From: Gammaproteobacteria bacterium
Lineage (GTDB): Bacteria > Pseudomonadota > Gammaproteobacteria > SZUA-229
NCBI GenBank assembly: GCA_023136715.1
Contig: JAGLQT010000168.1
Span: 1 to 23,963 of the forward strand
Direction: 5' to 3'
DNA: 23,963 nucleotides
This document shows positions 1 through 6,899 of the stretch, piece by piece. The translations under genes were made by a program, and so were the position numbers. Within the stretch, counting starts at the first letter, position 1. The number at the start of each line of letters is the position of its first letter. Below the pieces are notes generated by a model that saw only the letters and a program-made list of their open reading frames with translations, made no database searches and was not told where the DNA came from.

Positions 1-589
1 GCTGTGACCGAAGAGTCAGTTGAAGCTCTTTTTTCAGTACACCACGCGCCTGGATAAAGAGGCTGCGATAAATAGTTTCGTGTGACACCTGCTTACACTC
101 TTCTTGTGGGTAGGTTCTTTTAAGCCAACCTGCAATTTGTTTCGGTGACCAATGGTGTTTGAGTTTTGTTGCCACCATGCGTTTCAATGTCGGGTGACAA
201 GCTAGTTTACATTGTTTGGGGCGATGTCCGCGATCCCAAGCGGACTGTTCGGCTTTAGTAGCTCGATAGTGTTCAGCACCACCATTGCGTTTGATCTCAC
301 GGCTAATCGTTGAGGGTGAGCGTTCCAGATGAGCAGCGATAGTACGCAAGGAATGGTGACGTGCAAGTCCTCTTGAAATCTCTTCACGTTCTGAGAGTGT
401 CAACGCCAGTCTTGATCGTTGACGAGTTGGCGGCCGAATGCCGCCCGTTGAAGCTAACTGGCTAAATATCGAGGATGATGGTCGTTCAAACACACGACCT
501 ATTGCGTTGAGAGATTCGCCGCGTTGCCAGCGATCCCATATCTCCGATTTCTGCTTAGCCGTATAGTTTATTCGTGTTCTGTATACCAT
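1..589 (-). CDS. IS30-family transposase, N-terminal part (cut by window edge)
   Basis: Reading the minus strand from an ATG at 589 gives 196 codons with no stop before the left edge. The product begins MVYRTRINYTAKQKSE. Residues about 62-104 contain a helix-turn-helix with the IS30 signature (LTLSEREEISRGLA, then SPSTISREIKRNGG). Residues about 145-175 (HWSPKQIAGWLK, VSHETIYRSL) are also typical of IS30 transposases. IS30 transposases are usually 320-380 residues, so the catalytic DDE core lies outside the window and I cannot tell whether the element is intact. A GGAG lies about 8 bases before the ATG. It points away from the polysaccharide operon, so it is not part of it. The family call is firm; activity is unknown. 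Confidence 0.92.
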   Translation of the reverse strand, partial: MVYRTRINYTAKQKSEIWDRWQRGESLNAIGRVFERPSSSIFSQLASTGGIRPPTRQRSRLALTLSEREEISRGLARHHSLRTIAAHLERSPSTISREIKRNGGAEHYRATKAEQSAWDRGHRPKQCKLACHPTLKRMVATKLKHHWSPKQIAGWLKRTYPQEECKQVSHETIYRSLFIQARGVLKKELQLTLRSQ

Positions 590-660
590 TTACAACACTC
601 CATCTTTTTAAATAAAGAATAAAGTGTTGCGTCGACCAGTTGAAGTCGCAGCGAAAGCAG
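590..660. mobile_element. Probable terminal end of the IS30-family element
   Basis: Upstream of the transposase start lies an AT-rich stretch, then GTGTTGCGTCGACCAGTTGAA at about 623-643. A GTCGAC-containing terminus outside the transposase start fits an IS30-type inverted-repeat end. The exact boundary cannot be set, because the other end of the element and the target duplication are not in the window. Confidence 0.45.
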
Positions 661-680
661 ACTCTAATACTAACTACATT

Positions 681-1076
681 CTAAATATCAGTTGCCGGCC
701 ATTTCTGGTCTTTGGTTTCAACAGATGTAATAGCACGAAACCCAGGGACTAAACCTGCTTTGTAGAATTCCTCAAATAGGCTCTTAAAGTTGGGGTCAGC
801 ACATGCTGCTTCATACGCTTCCTGAGCCTGCTCTTCTGGTAAACCTTTCAGCATGTTGTCTTTACCTGTTTTTATGTTTACCGGCTTAGGATCTGGGTAT
901 TCGTTATAGAGCAGTCGTATATAACCATCTTTATCGGTAGGAGTTTTTTTTCTTAGTATTTTGTTGGCCTTAACCTTCCATCGAACCCGACCATCAGGTA
1001 GTATCTCTTCCTCTCTTGAGAGAGGAAGATTTAAGGATGAATTAGGGCCGCTCGCGGTCTTTTTACGGACGTTCAT
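681..1076 (-). CDS. Unrecognised hypothetical protein between IS30 end and tRNA fragment
   Basis: A minus-strand ORF of 131 codons runs from an ATG at 1076 to a TAG at 681. A TTG at 1118 would add 14 residues. I do not recognise the product. It has a low-complexity N-terminus rich in K, S and N, a basic stretch (RVRWKVKANKILRKK), a proline-containing middle (YNEYPDPKPVNIKTGKDN) and a predicted helical acidic part (PEEQAQEAYEAACADPNFK). The composition looks protein-like rather than like a shadow reading frame, but no good Shine-Dalgarno precedes either start. It may be a remnant of the integrated element suggested by the neighbouring att-like tRNA fragment. No membrane segment or signal peptide is visible. 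Confidence 0.4.
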   Translation of the reverse strand: MNVRKKTASGPNSSLNLPLSREEEILPDGRVRWKVKANKILRKKTPTDKDGYIRLLYNEYPDPKPVNIKTGKDNMLKGLPEEQAQEAYEAACADPNFKSLFEEFYKAGLVPGFRAITSVETKDQKWPATDI

Positions 1077-1138
1077 ATTTTGGTTAGATTGCACTGAAAT
1101 CACCACTATAGAACGCAAGTTGTTGAATGGGTTTGTAA

Positions 1139-1158
1139 GGTGTTGTTTTCAAAACACC
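1139..1158. repeat. Short inverted repeat left of the tRNA fragment
   Basis: GGTGTT and AACACC form a perfect 6-bp stem around an 8-base loop. It lies upstream of the minus-strand ORF and about 30 bases left of the tRNA fragment. No T-run follows on either strand, so it does not look like a terminator. It could be an operator or a recombinase-associated site, or chance. Confidence 0.3.
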
Positions 1159-1188
1159 AATATAGACGAGCAAACATCTGGCAGTGTT

Positions 1189-1222
1189 GAGGTCAGCGGT
1201 TCGATCCCGCTTAGCTCCACCA
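1189..1222 (+). pseudogene. 3' fragment of tRNA-Ala (candidate att site)
   Basis: These 34 bases are the 3' end of a tRNA gene: variable loop AGGTC, a perfect 5-bp T stem (AGCGG/CCGCT) around TTCGATC, the 3' acceptor strand TAGCTCC, discriminator A and CCA. The T at tRNA position 70 fits the G3:U70 pair that marks alanine tRNAs, and the whole stretch agrees with my recollection of gammaproteobacterial tRNA-Ala(GGC). The bases upstream form no acceptor, D or anticodon stem, so this is not a working tRNA. A bare tRNA 3' end is what integrases leave as a direct-repeat att site. Since the fragment reads on the plus strand, the usual geometry puts the intact gene and the island to the left, with the polysaccharide operon outside it. 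Confidence 0.8.
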
Positions 1223-1379
1223 ATTTTCTCAGCATATCCAATCAATTTTTTCTACTAATCTCTGAATTTAGTCATGGCTGAATTAGAGTGTATTTCTCCG
1301 AATTTTTCTATAAGCTATAAGGGTGTTGTACCTGATAGGGGTACTTCAATATTTAGTAAATGGACAATGGATGCTTTAA
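1223..1379 (+). promoter_or_regulatory. Leader region before the rml operon (promoter expected, not well resolved)
   Basis: This 157-base AT-rich gap precedes the first gene of the long plus-strand series, so a promoter is expected here. Candidates are two TATAAG boxes at 1309-1314 and 1316-1321, and a TTGTAC at 1326-1331 placed 17 bases from ATATTT at 1349-1354. None has both boxes strong. The JUMPstart/ops sequence (GGCGGTAGC) common before enterobacterial O-antigen operons is absent. Nothing else is recognised. Confidence 0.3.
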
Positions 1380-2441
1380 GTGAAAATAGTAGTAACAGGT
1401 GGTGCGGGTTTTATTGGATCCGCGGTAATTCGACAATATATTAATAATACTGGTCATGAAGTGATCAACCTGGATGCGCTGACTTATGCCGGCAATCTGG
1501 AATCACTGGCTGAAGTGTCTGGTCATCCTCGCTATCATTTTGAACGCGCCAATATATGTGATGCAGAAGCCGTGCAGCGTATCTTCGAGCAATATCAGCC
1601 CGATGCTATTATGCACCTGGCGGCGGAATCGCACGTTGACCGTTCCATTGATGGTCCTGCTGATTTTATCCAGACTAATATCGTTGGCACTTATATCCTG
1701 CTAGATGTGGCAAAAAAATATTGGGAACAACTGGATGCGGATAAGCAATCAGATTTCAGATTTCACCACGTTTCTACTGATGAGGTCTACGGTGATTTAG
1801 AAGCCGATGGCTTTTTCACCGAAGAAACCAGTTACGAGCCCAGCTCACCTTATTCAGCCAGCAAGGCTTCGTCAGACCATTTAGTTAGAGCCTGGCATCG
1901 TACTTACGGTTTGCCTATCGTGATTACCAATTGCTCCAATAATTATGGTGGTTACCAGTTTCCAGAAAAATTAATTCCGCTAGTTACCTTGAATGCGCTG
2001 GAAGGCAAAGCGCTACCTATTTATGGTGATGGTTCGCAGATACGCGACTGGTTGCATGTGGATGACCATGCACGCGCTTTGCGACTGGTGCTGGAAACAG
2101 GCAAGACGGGTGAAACCTACAATATCGGCGGTCATAACGAAAAAACAAATCTTGAAGTAGTTAAAACGATTTGTTCACTGCTTGATCAGCTTGTTCCAGA
2201 TTCTCCTTATAAGCCCCATGAATCACTCATCACTTATGTCTCTGATCGTCCTGGGCATGATGTTCGTTATGCGATTGATGCGGATAAGATAGCCAAAGAT
2301 TTAGGGTGGTTGCCGGAAGAGACTTTTGAGAGTGGCATGGAAAAAACTATCAACTGGTATCTGGAAAATAGTGAATGGTGTCAGCACGTGCTGGATGGCA
2401 GCTATCAGGGTGAACGTTTGGGTCTTGGAGAGGAAGATTAA
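1380..2441 (+). CDS. rmlB: dTDP-glucose 4,6-dehydratase
   Basis: RmlB is a cytoplasmic extended SDR that converts dTDP-D-glucose to dTDP-4-keto-6-deoxy-D-glucose, step two of dTDP-L-rhamnose synthesis. The 353-residue length is normal. The NAD-binding TGGAGFIGS is at residues 6-14, the catalytic STDEVYG at 132-138 (T133, D134, E135), and the YSASK catalytic pair at Y158 and K162. The start is GTG at 1380, chosen because the Rossmann motif follows at the usual distance; the Shine-Dalgarno is weak. Its TAA overlaps the ATG of rmlA by one base, so the two are translationally coupled. It is the first gene of the operon. Confidence 0.97.
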   Translation: MKIVVTGGAGFIGSAVIRQYINNTGHEVINLDALTYAGNLESLAEVSGHPRYHFERANICDAEAVQRIFEQYQPDAIMHLAAESHVDRSIDGPADFIQTNIVGTYILLDVAKKYWEQLDADKQSDFRFHHVSTDEVYGDLEADGFFTEETSYEPSSPYSASKASSDHLVRAWHRTYGLPIVITNCSNNYGGYQFPEKLIPLVTLNALEGKALPIYGDGSQIRDWLHVDDHARALRLVLETGKTGETYNIGGHNEKTNLEVVKTICSLLDQLVPDSPYKPHESLITYVSDRPGHDVRYAIDADKIAKDLGWLPEETFESGMEKTINWYLENSEWCQHVLDGSYQGERLGLGEED

Positions 2442-3328
2442 TGAAAGGTATTATTTTAGCTGGCGGTTCCGGCACGCGTCTTTATCCGATTACCCAGGGT
2501 GTAAGCAAACAGCTGACCCCTATTTATGACAAGCCGATGATTTACTATCCTTTGTCAGTGCTTATGCTGTCGGGGATTACCGAAGTCTTAATTATTTCAA
2601 CGCCTGAAGATTTGCCACAGTTTAAAAATCTGTTGGGTGATGGCAGTCACATTGGTATGCAGTTCTCTTATATCGAACAACCTTCACCGGATGGATTAGC
2701 TCAGGCATTTATACTGGGTGAAGAGTTTATCGGTGACGATGATGTTTGCCTGGTGCTTGGTGACAATATTTTTTATGGACATGGTTTAACGACCATGCTG
2801 GCGAACTCAATCGCCAATGTTAAAAATGATAGCAAGGCAACCGTGTTCGGTTACTTTGTCAAAGACCCTGAACGCTATGGCGTGGCTGAGTTTGATGCTA
2901 AGGGTAATGTCTTGAGCATTGAAGAAAAGCCAGAAGAGCCTAAAAGCCATTATGCAGTGGTCGGTCTGTACTTTTATCCAAATAGCGTTGTCGATATTGC
3001 AAAACGTATAAAGCCTTCCGAGAGAGGTGAGCTGGAAATTACCACGGTCAATCAAAAATACCTTGAGCTGGGTGATTTAAAAGTTGAGCTCATGGGGCGT
3101 GGTTATGCATGGCTGGATACAGGAACGCATGAAAGTTTGTTGGAAGCATCGAATTTTATACAGACCATTGAAAATCGCCAGGGTTTAAAAGTGGCGTGTA
3201 TTGAAGAGATCGCCTATGAGATGGGTTATATCAGTAAAGAGAAACTAATAGAGCTGGCTCAGCCCTTAAAGAAAAACCAGTATGGACAGTATTTAATTCG
3301 TCGTGCAAGCGAAGAAGTTTTAACTTGA
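2441..3328 (+). CDS. rmlA: Glucose-1-phosphate thymidylyltransferase
   Basis: RmlA joins dTTP and glucose-1-phosphate to give dTDP-glucose, the first and feedback-controlled step of the rhamnose pathway. The 295-residue length fits the family. The nucleotide-binding LAGGSGTRLYPIT is at residues 6-18, KPMIYYPLS at 31-39 and the metal-binding LGDNIFYG near 106-113 (D108). The ATG overlaps the rmlB stop (TAATG) with a purine-rich GGAGAGGAAG just upstream. Its TGA overlaps the rmlC ATG by one base. Confidence 0.97.
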   Translation: MKGIILAGGSGTRLYPITQGVSKQLTPIYDKPMIYYPLSVLMLSGITEVLIISTPEDLPQFKNLLGDGSHIGMQFSYIEQPSPDGLAQAFILGEEFIGDDDVCLVLGDNIFYGHGLTTMLANSIANVKNDSKATVFGYFVKDPERYGVAEFDAKGNVLSIEEKPEEPKSHYAVVGLYFYPNSVVDIAKRIKPSERGELEITTVNQKYLELGDLKVELMGRGYAWLDTGTHESLLEASNFIQTIENRQGLKVACIEEIAYEMGYISKEKLIELAQPLKKNQYGQYLIRRASEEVLT

Positions 3329-3873
3329 TGGAAGTGATACCAACAAAAATTCCTGATGTTTTAATCATTGAGCCCAAAGTTTTCGGTGATGAGCGTGGTT
3401 TTTTCTATGAAAGTTTCAATAAGAAAAAGTTCGTAGAAGCCAGTGGCGTAAATGCTGAATTCGTCCAGGATAATCATTCAAAATCCAGCAAAGGTGTATT
3501 ACGCGGATTGCATTACCAGATCAAACGGCCGCAGGGAAAACTGGTGCGAGTATGCCAAGGCGAAGTGATCGATGTTGCTGTCGATATAAGAAAATCGTCA
3601 GCAACTTTTGGGCAATGGGTTGGTATTAACTTGTCTGCTGAAAATAAACGACAATTATGGGTGCCTGAAGGATTCGCTCACGGTTTTGTAGTGTTGTCCG
3701 ATACGGCTGAGTTTCTCTATAAGACCACGGATTATTATGCGCCTCAATATGAGCGCTGCATTCGATGGGATGATAACGATTTATCTATAGACTGGCAGTA
3801 TGGTGATGCACCGCTGGTCTCTGAGAAAGACGCACAGGGAGTGGTATTTAAAGAAGCCGAGCTATTCGAATGA
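3328..3873 (+). CDS. rmlC: dTDP-4-dehydrorhamnose 3,5-epimerase
   Basis: RmlC epimerises C3 and C5 of dTDP-4-keto-6-deoxyglucose to dTDP-4-keto-L-rhamnose. The product of 181 residues is full length. Family hallmarks are visible: PKVFGDERGFFYESFN near 16-31, QDNHSKSSKGVLRGLHYQ at 48-64 with catalytic H62, and WVPEGFAHGF at 111-120. I take the ATG at 3328 rather than the TTG one codon earlier, as this gives the usual N-terminus (MEVIPTKIPDVLIIEPKVFG). It overlaps the rmlA stop by one base and the rmlD start by four (ATGA). Confidence 0.97.
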   Translation: MEVIPTKIPDVLIIEPKVFGDERGFFYESFNKKKFVEASGVNAEFVQDNHSKSSKGVLRGLHYQIKRPQGKLVRVCQGEVIDVAVDIRKSSATFGQWVGINLSAENKRQLWVPEGFAHGFVVLSDTAEFLYKTTDYYAPQYERCIRWDDNDLSIDWQYGDAPLVSEKDAQGVVFKEAELFE

Positions 3874-4754
3874 AAATATTATTGTTCGGTAGAATAGGTC
3901 AGGTTGGTTGGGAGTTAAACCGGTCATTACAACCATTAGGCGAGATTGTTGTGTTGGACCAGGAAGATGCGGATTTTTCTGACCCTGAAAGCCTTCGTGA
4001 CGTCGTACGAGAAATCAAACCAGACGTTATCGTCAATGCCGTTGCTTATACGGCTGTTGATAAAGCGGAGCAAGAAGAAGAGCTGGTCGAAAAAATAAAT
4101 GGCGTTGCCTCAGGCGTATTAGCCGAAGAAGCATCAAATATAAATGCACTACTAGTGCATTATTCGACGGATTATGTATTTGATGGTACTCAGGGCCCCT
4201 ATGCGGAAACAGATAGCCCAAACCCTCTAAATGCTTATGGCCGCACTAAACTTGCTGGCGAGCAGGCAATACAGTCATCAGCTTGTGATTATTTAATCAT
4301 GCGCACGTCGTGGGTCTACGCCTCAAGAGCGCATAACTTTTTGTTAACTATTTTAAAGCTTGCAAAAGAAAGAGAGGAACTGAGTATCGTTGCAGATCAG
4401 ATCGGTTCGCCAACTTCAGCCCGGTTGATTGCTGAAACCACAATACTCTGTATACAGCAGGCGATGATCGAGCGAGACAATGGTGTTTTTTCTTCTGGTT
4501 TATATCACCTGACTTCATCGGGTAGTACTAGCTGGCATGGTTTTGCTGAGCAGATAGTTGAGATGGCTAATCAGAAGTTAGATTTAGAATTGAAAATTAA
4601 ACAGATAAAAGCTATTCCGACGACTGATTACCCAACCCCGGCACAACGACCAATGAATTCGCAATTAGTTGTCACTAAACTCGAGAAAAAGTTTGGTCTG
4701 GTAATGCCTCACTGGAAAGATATGCTGGCCCTGTGTGTCGAGGAAATAAAATGA
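3870..4754 (+). CDS. rmlD: dTDP-4-dehydrorhamnose reductase
   Basis: RmlD reduces dTDP-4-keto-L-rhamnose to dTDP-L-rhamnose with NAD(P)H, the last step, so the locus makes its own activated rhamnose. The 294-residue protein has the nucleotide-binding GRIGQVG at 7-13, STDYVFDG at 99-106 and the YGRTK catalytic motif at Y123/K127. It starts four bases inside rmlC and ends four bases inside wzm (ATGA in both cases), so all four rml genes and the exporter are coupled. Confidence 0.96.
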   Translation: MKILLFGRIGQVGWELNRSLQPLGEIVVLDQEDADFSDPESLRDVVREIKPDVIVNAVAYTAVDKAEQEEELVEKINGVASGVLAEEASNINALLVHYSTDYVFDGTQGPYAETDSPNPLNAYGRTKLAGEQAIQSSACDYLIMRTSWVYASRAHNFLLTILKLAKEREELSIVADQIGSPTSARLIAETTILCIQQAMIERDNGVFSSGLYHLTSSGSTSWHGFAEQIVEMANQKLDLELKIKQIKAIPTTDYPTPAQRPMNSQLVVTKLEKKFGLVMPHWKDMLALCVEEIK

Positions 4755-5578
4755 ACCCTAATGCGAATCATGAAAGTTTGCCATTAGAAATGTTTAAGAG
4801 TGCTTTTAAAAATCGTAGTCTAATCTTCCAGATGACAAAACGTGAAGTTATCGGGCGTTATCGTGGCTCAATGCTGGGGATTGCATGGTCATTTTTTAAT
4901 CCGCTCATCATGCTGGCTGTATACACGATCGTGTTCAGTACTGTATTTAAGGCAAAATGGGGAGTCGGTTCTGATAGTAAGACAGAGTTTGCCCTGGTTC
5001 TTTTTATTGGAATTATTGTACACGGCGTTTTAGCTGAAAGTATGAGTAACTCACCATCACTCATGTTGCGAAATGCGAGCTATGTCAAAAAAATTATTTT
5101 TCCATTAGAGATCTTGCCTCTGGTTGTGATGGGATCAACATTATTTCATGCGCTTATCAGTGTTGTTGTATGGTCAGTATTTTATAGCATAGTTAACCAC
5201 TCCCTGAACTGGACGGTAATTTTTCTGCCTTTGATCTTTGTCCCATTAATATTATTCTCGTTAGGCGTTTCCTGGGTGCTTGCATCGTTAGGTGTATATA
5301 TAAGGGATATCGGTCAAATGACCGGGGTGCTTATTACGATCTTGTTGTTCTTGTCACCAATTTTTTATCCTGCAACAGCCTTGCCCGAGCCATATCAGAC
5401 AATAATTTATTTAAACCCGCTGACTTTCGTAATCGAACAAGCACGCGAGGTATTGATGTGGGGGAATATACCTAATTGGACAGGGCTGATTGTTGCGTAC
5501 ATCGTGAGTATATTGGTGGCTTGGGCTGGTTTTGCCTGGTTTCAGAAAACCCGTCAGGGATTCTCAGATGTCCTCTGA
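4751..5578 (+). CDS. wzm: O-antigen ABC transporter, membrane subunit
   Basis: Wzm is the inner-membrane permease of the ABC-transporter route, exporting a finished, undecaprenyl-diphosphate-linked polysaccharide. The 275-residue product has about six membrane segments and ABC-2 landmarks: an N-terminal amphipathic stretch (TKREVIGRYRGSMLG) before the first helix, VYIRDIGQM in the cytoplasmic loop, and LSPIFYPA in the fifth-helix region. The ATG at 4751 is preferred over the GTG at 4733 because a GAGGAAA Shine-Dalgarno sits just before it and it gives the standard ATGA overlap with rmlD. The wzt start lies inside its 3' end. Presence of Wzm with no Wzx or Wzy in view sets the pathway type. 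Confidence 0.94.
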   Translation: MNPNANHESLPLEMFKSAFKNRSLIFQMTKREVIGRYRGSMLGIAWSFFNPLIMLAVYTIVFSTVFKAKWGVGSDSKTEFALVLFIGIIVHGVLAESMSNSPSLMLRNASYVKKIIFPLEILPLVVMGSTLFHALISVVVWSVFYSIVNHSLNWTVIFLPLIFVPLILFSLGVSWVLASLGVYIRDIGQMTGVLITILLFLSPIFYPATALPEPYQTIIYLNPLTFVIEQAREVLMWGNIPNWTGLIVAYIVSILVAWAGFAWFQKTRQGFSDVL

Positions 5579-6899
5579 TCTTGCAATTAAAATAAATGCG
5601 GTAAGTAAGGCCTATGAAATTTATGGGAAGCCTATAGACCGATTAAAGCAAACGATCTGGAGAGGACGCAAACAATTCTATCAAGAGTTTAAAGCGCTTG
5701 ATAATATCTCATTTGATGTTCATGTGGGTCAAACGGTCGGTATCGTTGGCAGTAATGGTGCCGGTAAATCGACTTTACTACAGATGATTTGTGGGACACT
5801 TACACCAACTTCAGGTGAGATTCAGGTTAAAGGACGGATCGCTGCTTTGCTAGAGTTAGGTGCAGGATTTAACCCGGACTTTACCGGGCGTGAAAATGTT
5901 TTTATGTCTGCAACTATTCTGGGTCTGGAGCAACATGAAATAGAAAGCCGTTTCGAAAAAATTGCTGACTTTGCAGATATTGGTGAATTTATAGAACAAC
6001 CAGTTAAAACATATTCCAGTGGAATGTATGTCAGGTTAGCGTTTTCAGTAATCGCACATGTCGATGCAGATATTTTAGTTATAGATGAGGCGCTGTCCGT
6101 TGGCGATGCAGTATTTACACAGAAATGTATGCGTTTTATACGTACATTTCAGGAGCATGGAACACTGTTATTTGTTAGTCATGACATGGGTTCTGTGCAA
6201 AATTTATGTCAGTCTGCAGTCTGGTTGTCTGATGGATATATTAAACAGATTGGTACAGCTAAAGAAGTAACTCAATCATATCTTCAATATAGTCTGCAAA
6301 AAGTCTACGGTGATGACCAGGCGCTTGATTCTATAAGTGCTGGAGACCAGCAAAGAGAGTATGAACCTCAACCTGAACAAAAACTAACGGAAAATTCATA
6401 TGGCGCTATGATGTCGACCCAGGGAAATCTCACAAGAGCACGCGGTTGGAAAACCGGAGCAGGTGAGATTGTATCTGTGAAACTGATGAATTTAACATCT
6501 GGATCAAATGATATCTTCGAAGGGGGAGAAAGAGCGCGAATGGTTATAGGAGCAGTAGCGCATCAAGATTTAGTTAGCCCGATACTTGGTTTTGTAGTTA
6601 AAGACCGCTTGGCTCAAGATCTGTTTGGTGAAAATACATTGTCATATTCTGCCAAAACACCGACACCTGTGAGGGCCGGACAAAAGTTCAAAGCTGAATT
6701 TGAATTTCATCTTCCTATGTTACCCAATGGACAATATGTTGTGATGGCTTCACTTGCAGATGGGGATTTAATTAACAATATACAACATCATTATTTACAT
6801 GATGCAGTCATAATTAACGTTTCATCAAGTAAGGTGCGCTGGGGTTTAGTCGGTGTTCCATTCGAACGTATTAGTATTGAAGTAGATGATGGTGAATAA
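5568..6899 (+). CDS. wzt: O-antigen ABC transporter ATPase with C-terminal glycan-binding domain
   Basis: Wzt is the nucleotide-binding partner of Wzm. Counting from the ATG at 5568, the 443-residue protein has Walker A GSNGAGKST at 61-69, signature YSSGM at 149-153, Walker B ILVIDEA at 169-175 and the H-loop histidine at 205. After a charged linker (about 245-275) comes a C-terminal extension of roughly 160 residues (about 285-443), matching the Wzt beta-sandwich domain which in E. coli O9a recognises the modified non-reducing end of the glycan. A plain Wzt of about 240-260 residues lacks it, so export here probably requires a chain cap. The start overlaps wzm by 11 bases and has an AGGGA about 8 bases upstream; an upstream in-frame start at 5532 is less likely. 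Its end overlaps the next gene by 11-14 bases. Confidence 0.94.
   Translation: MSSDLAIKINAVSKAYEIYGKPIDRLKQTIWRGRKQFYQEFKALDNISFDVHVGQTVGIVGSNGAGKSTLLQMICGTLTPTSGEIQVKGRIAALLELGAGFNPDFTGRENVFMSATILGLEQHEIESRFEKIADFADIGEFIEQPVKTYSSGMYVRLAFSVIAHVDADILVIDEALSVGDAVFTQKCMRFIRTFQEHGTLLFVSHDMGSVQNLCQSAVWLSDGYIKQIGTAKEVTQSYLQYSLQKVYGDDQALDSISAGDQQREYEPQPEQKLTENSYGAMMSTQGNLTRARGWKTGAGEIVSVKLMNLTSGSNDIFEGGERARMVIGAVAHQDLVSPILGFVVKDRLAQDLFGENTLSYSAKTPTPVRAGQKFKAEFEFHLPMLPNGQYVVMASLADGDLINNIQHHYLHDAVIINVSSSKVRWGLVGVPFERISIEVDDGE

Noticed and set aside
1139..1158. Intrinsic terminator
   Set aside because: The stem is only six bp and has no T-run on either strand.
1147..1222. A complete tRNA gene ending in CCA at 1222
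   Set aside because: The T arm and acceptor 3' strand are perfect, but no D arm, anticodon stem or 5' acceptor strand can be formed. A TGGCA upstream resembles a GGC anticodon loop, but its flanks do not pair.
961..1281. Plus-strand ORF of 106 codons
   Set aside because: It overlaps the more protein-like minus-strand ORF and runs through the tRNA fragment; the translation has no recognisable motif or ribosome binding site.
1335..1348. JUMPstart/ops-like element before rmlB
   Set aside because: The GGGGTACTT here only loosely resembles GGCGGTAGC and lacks the flanking JUMPstart sequence.
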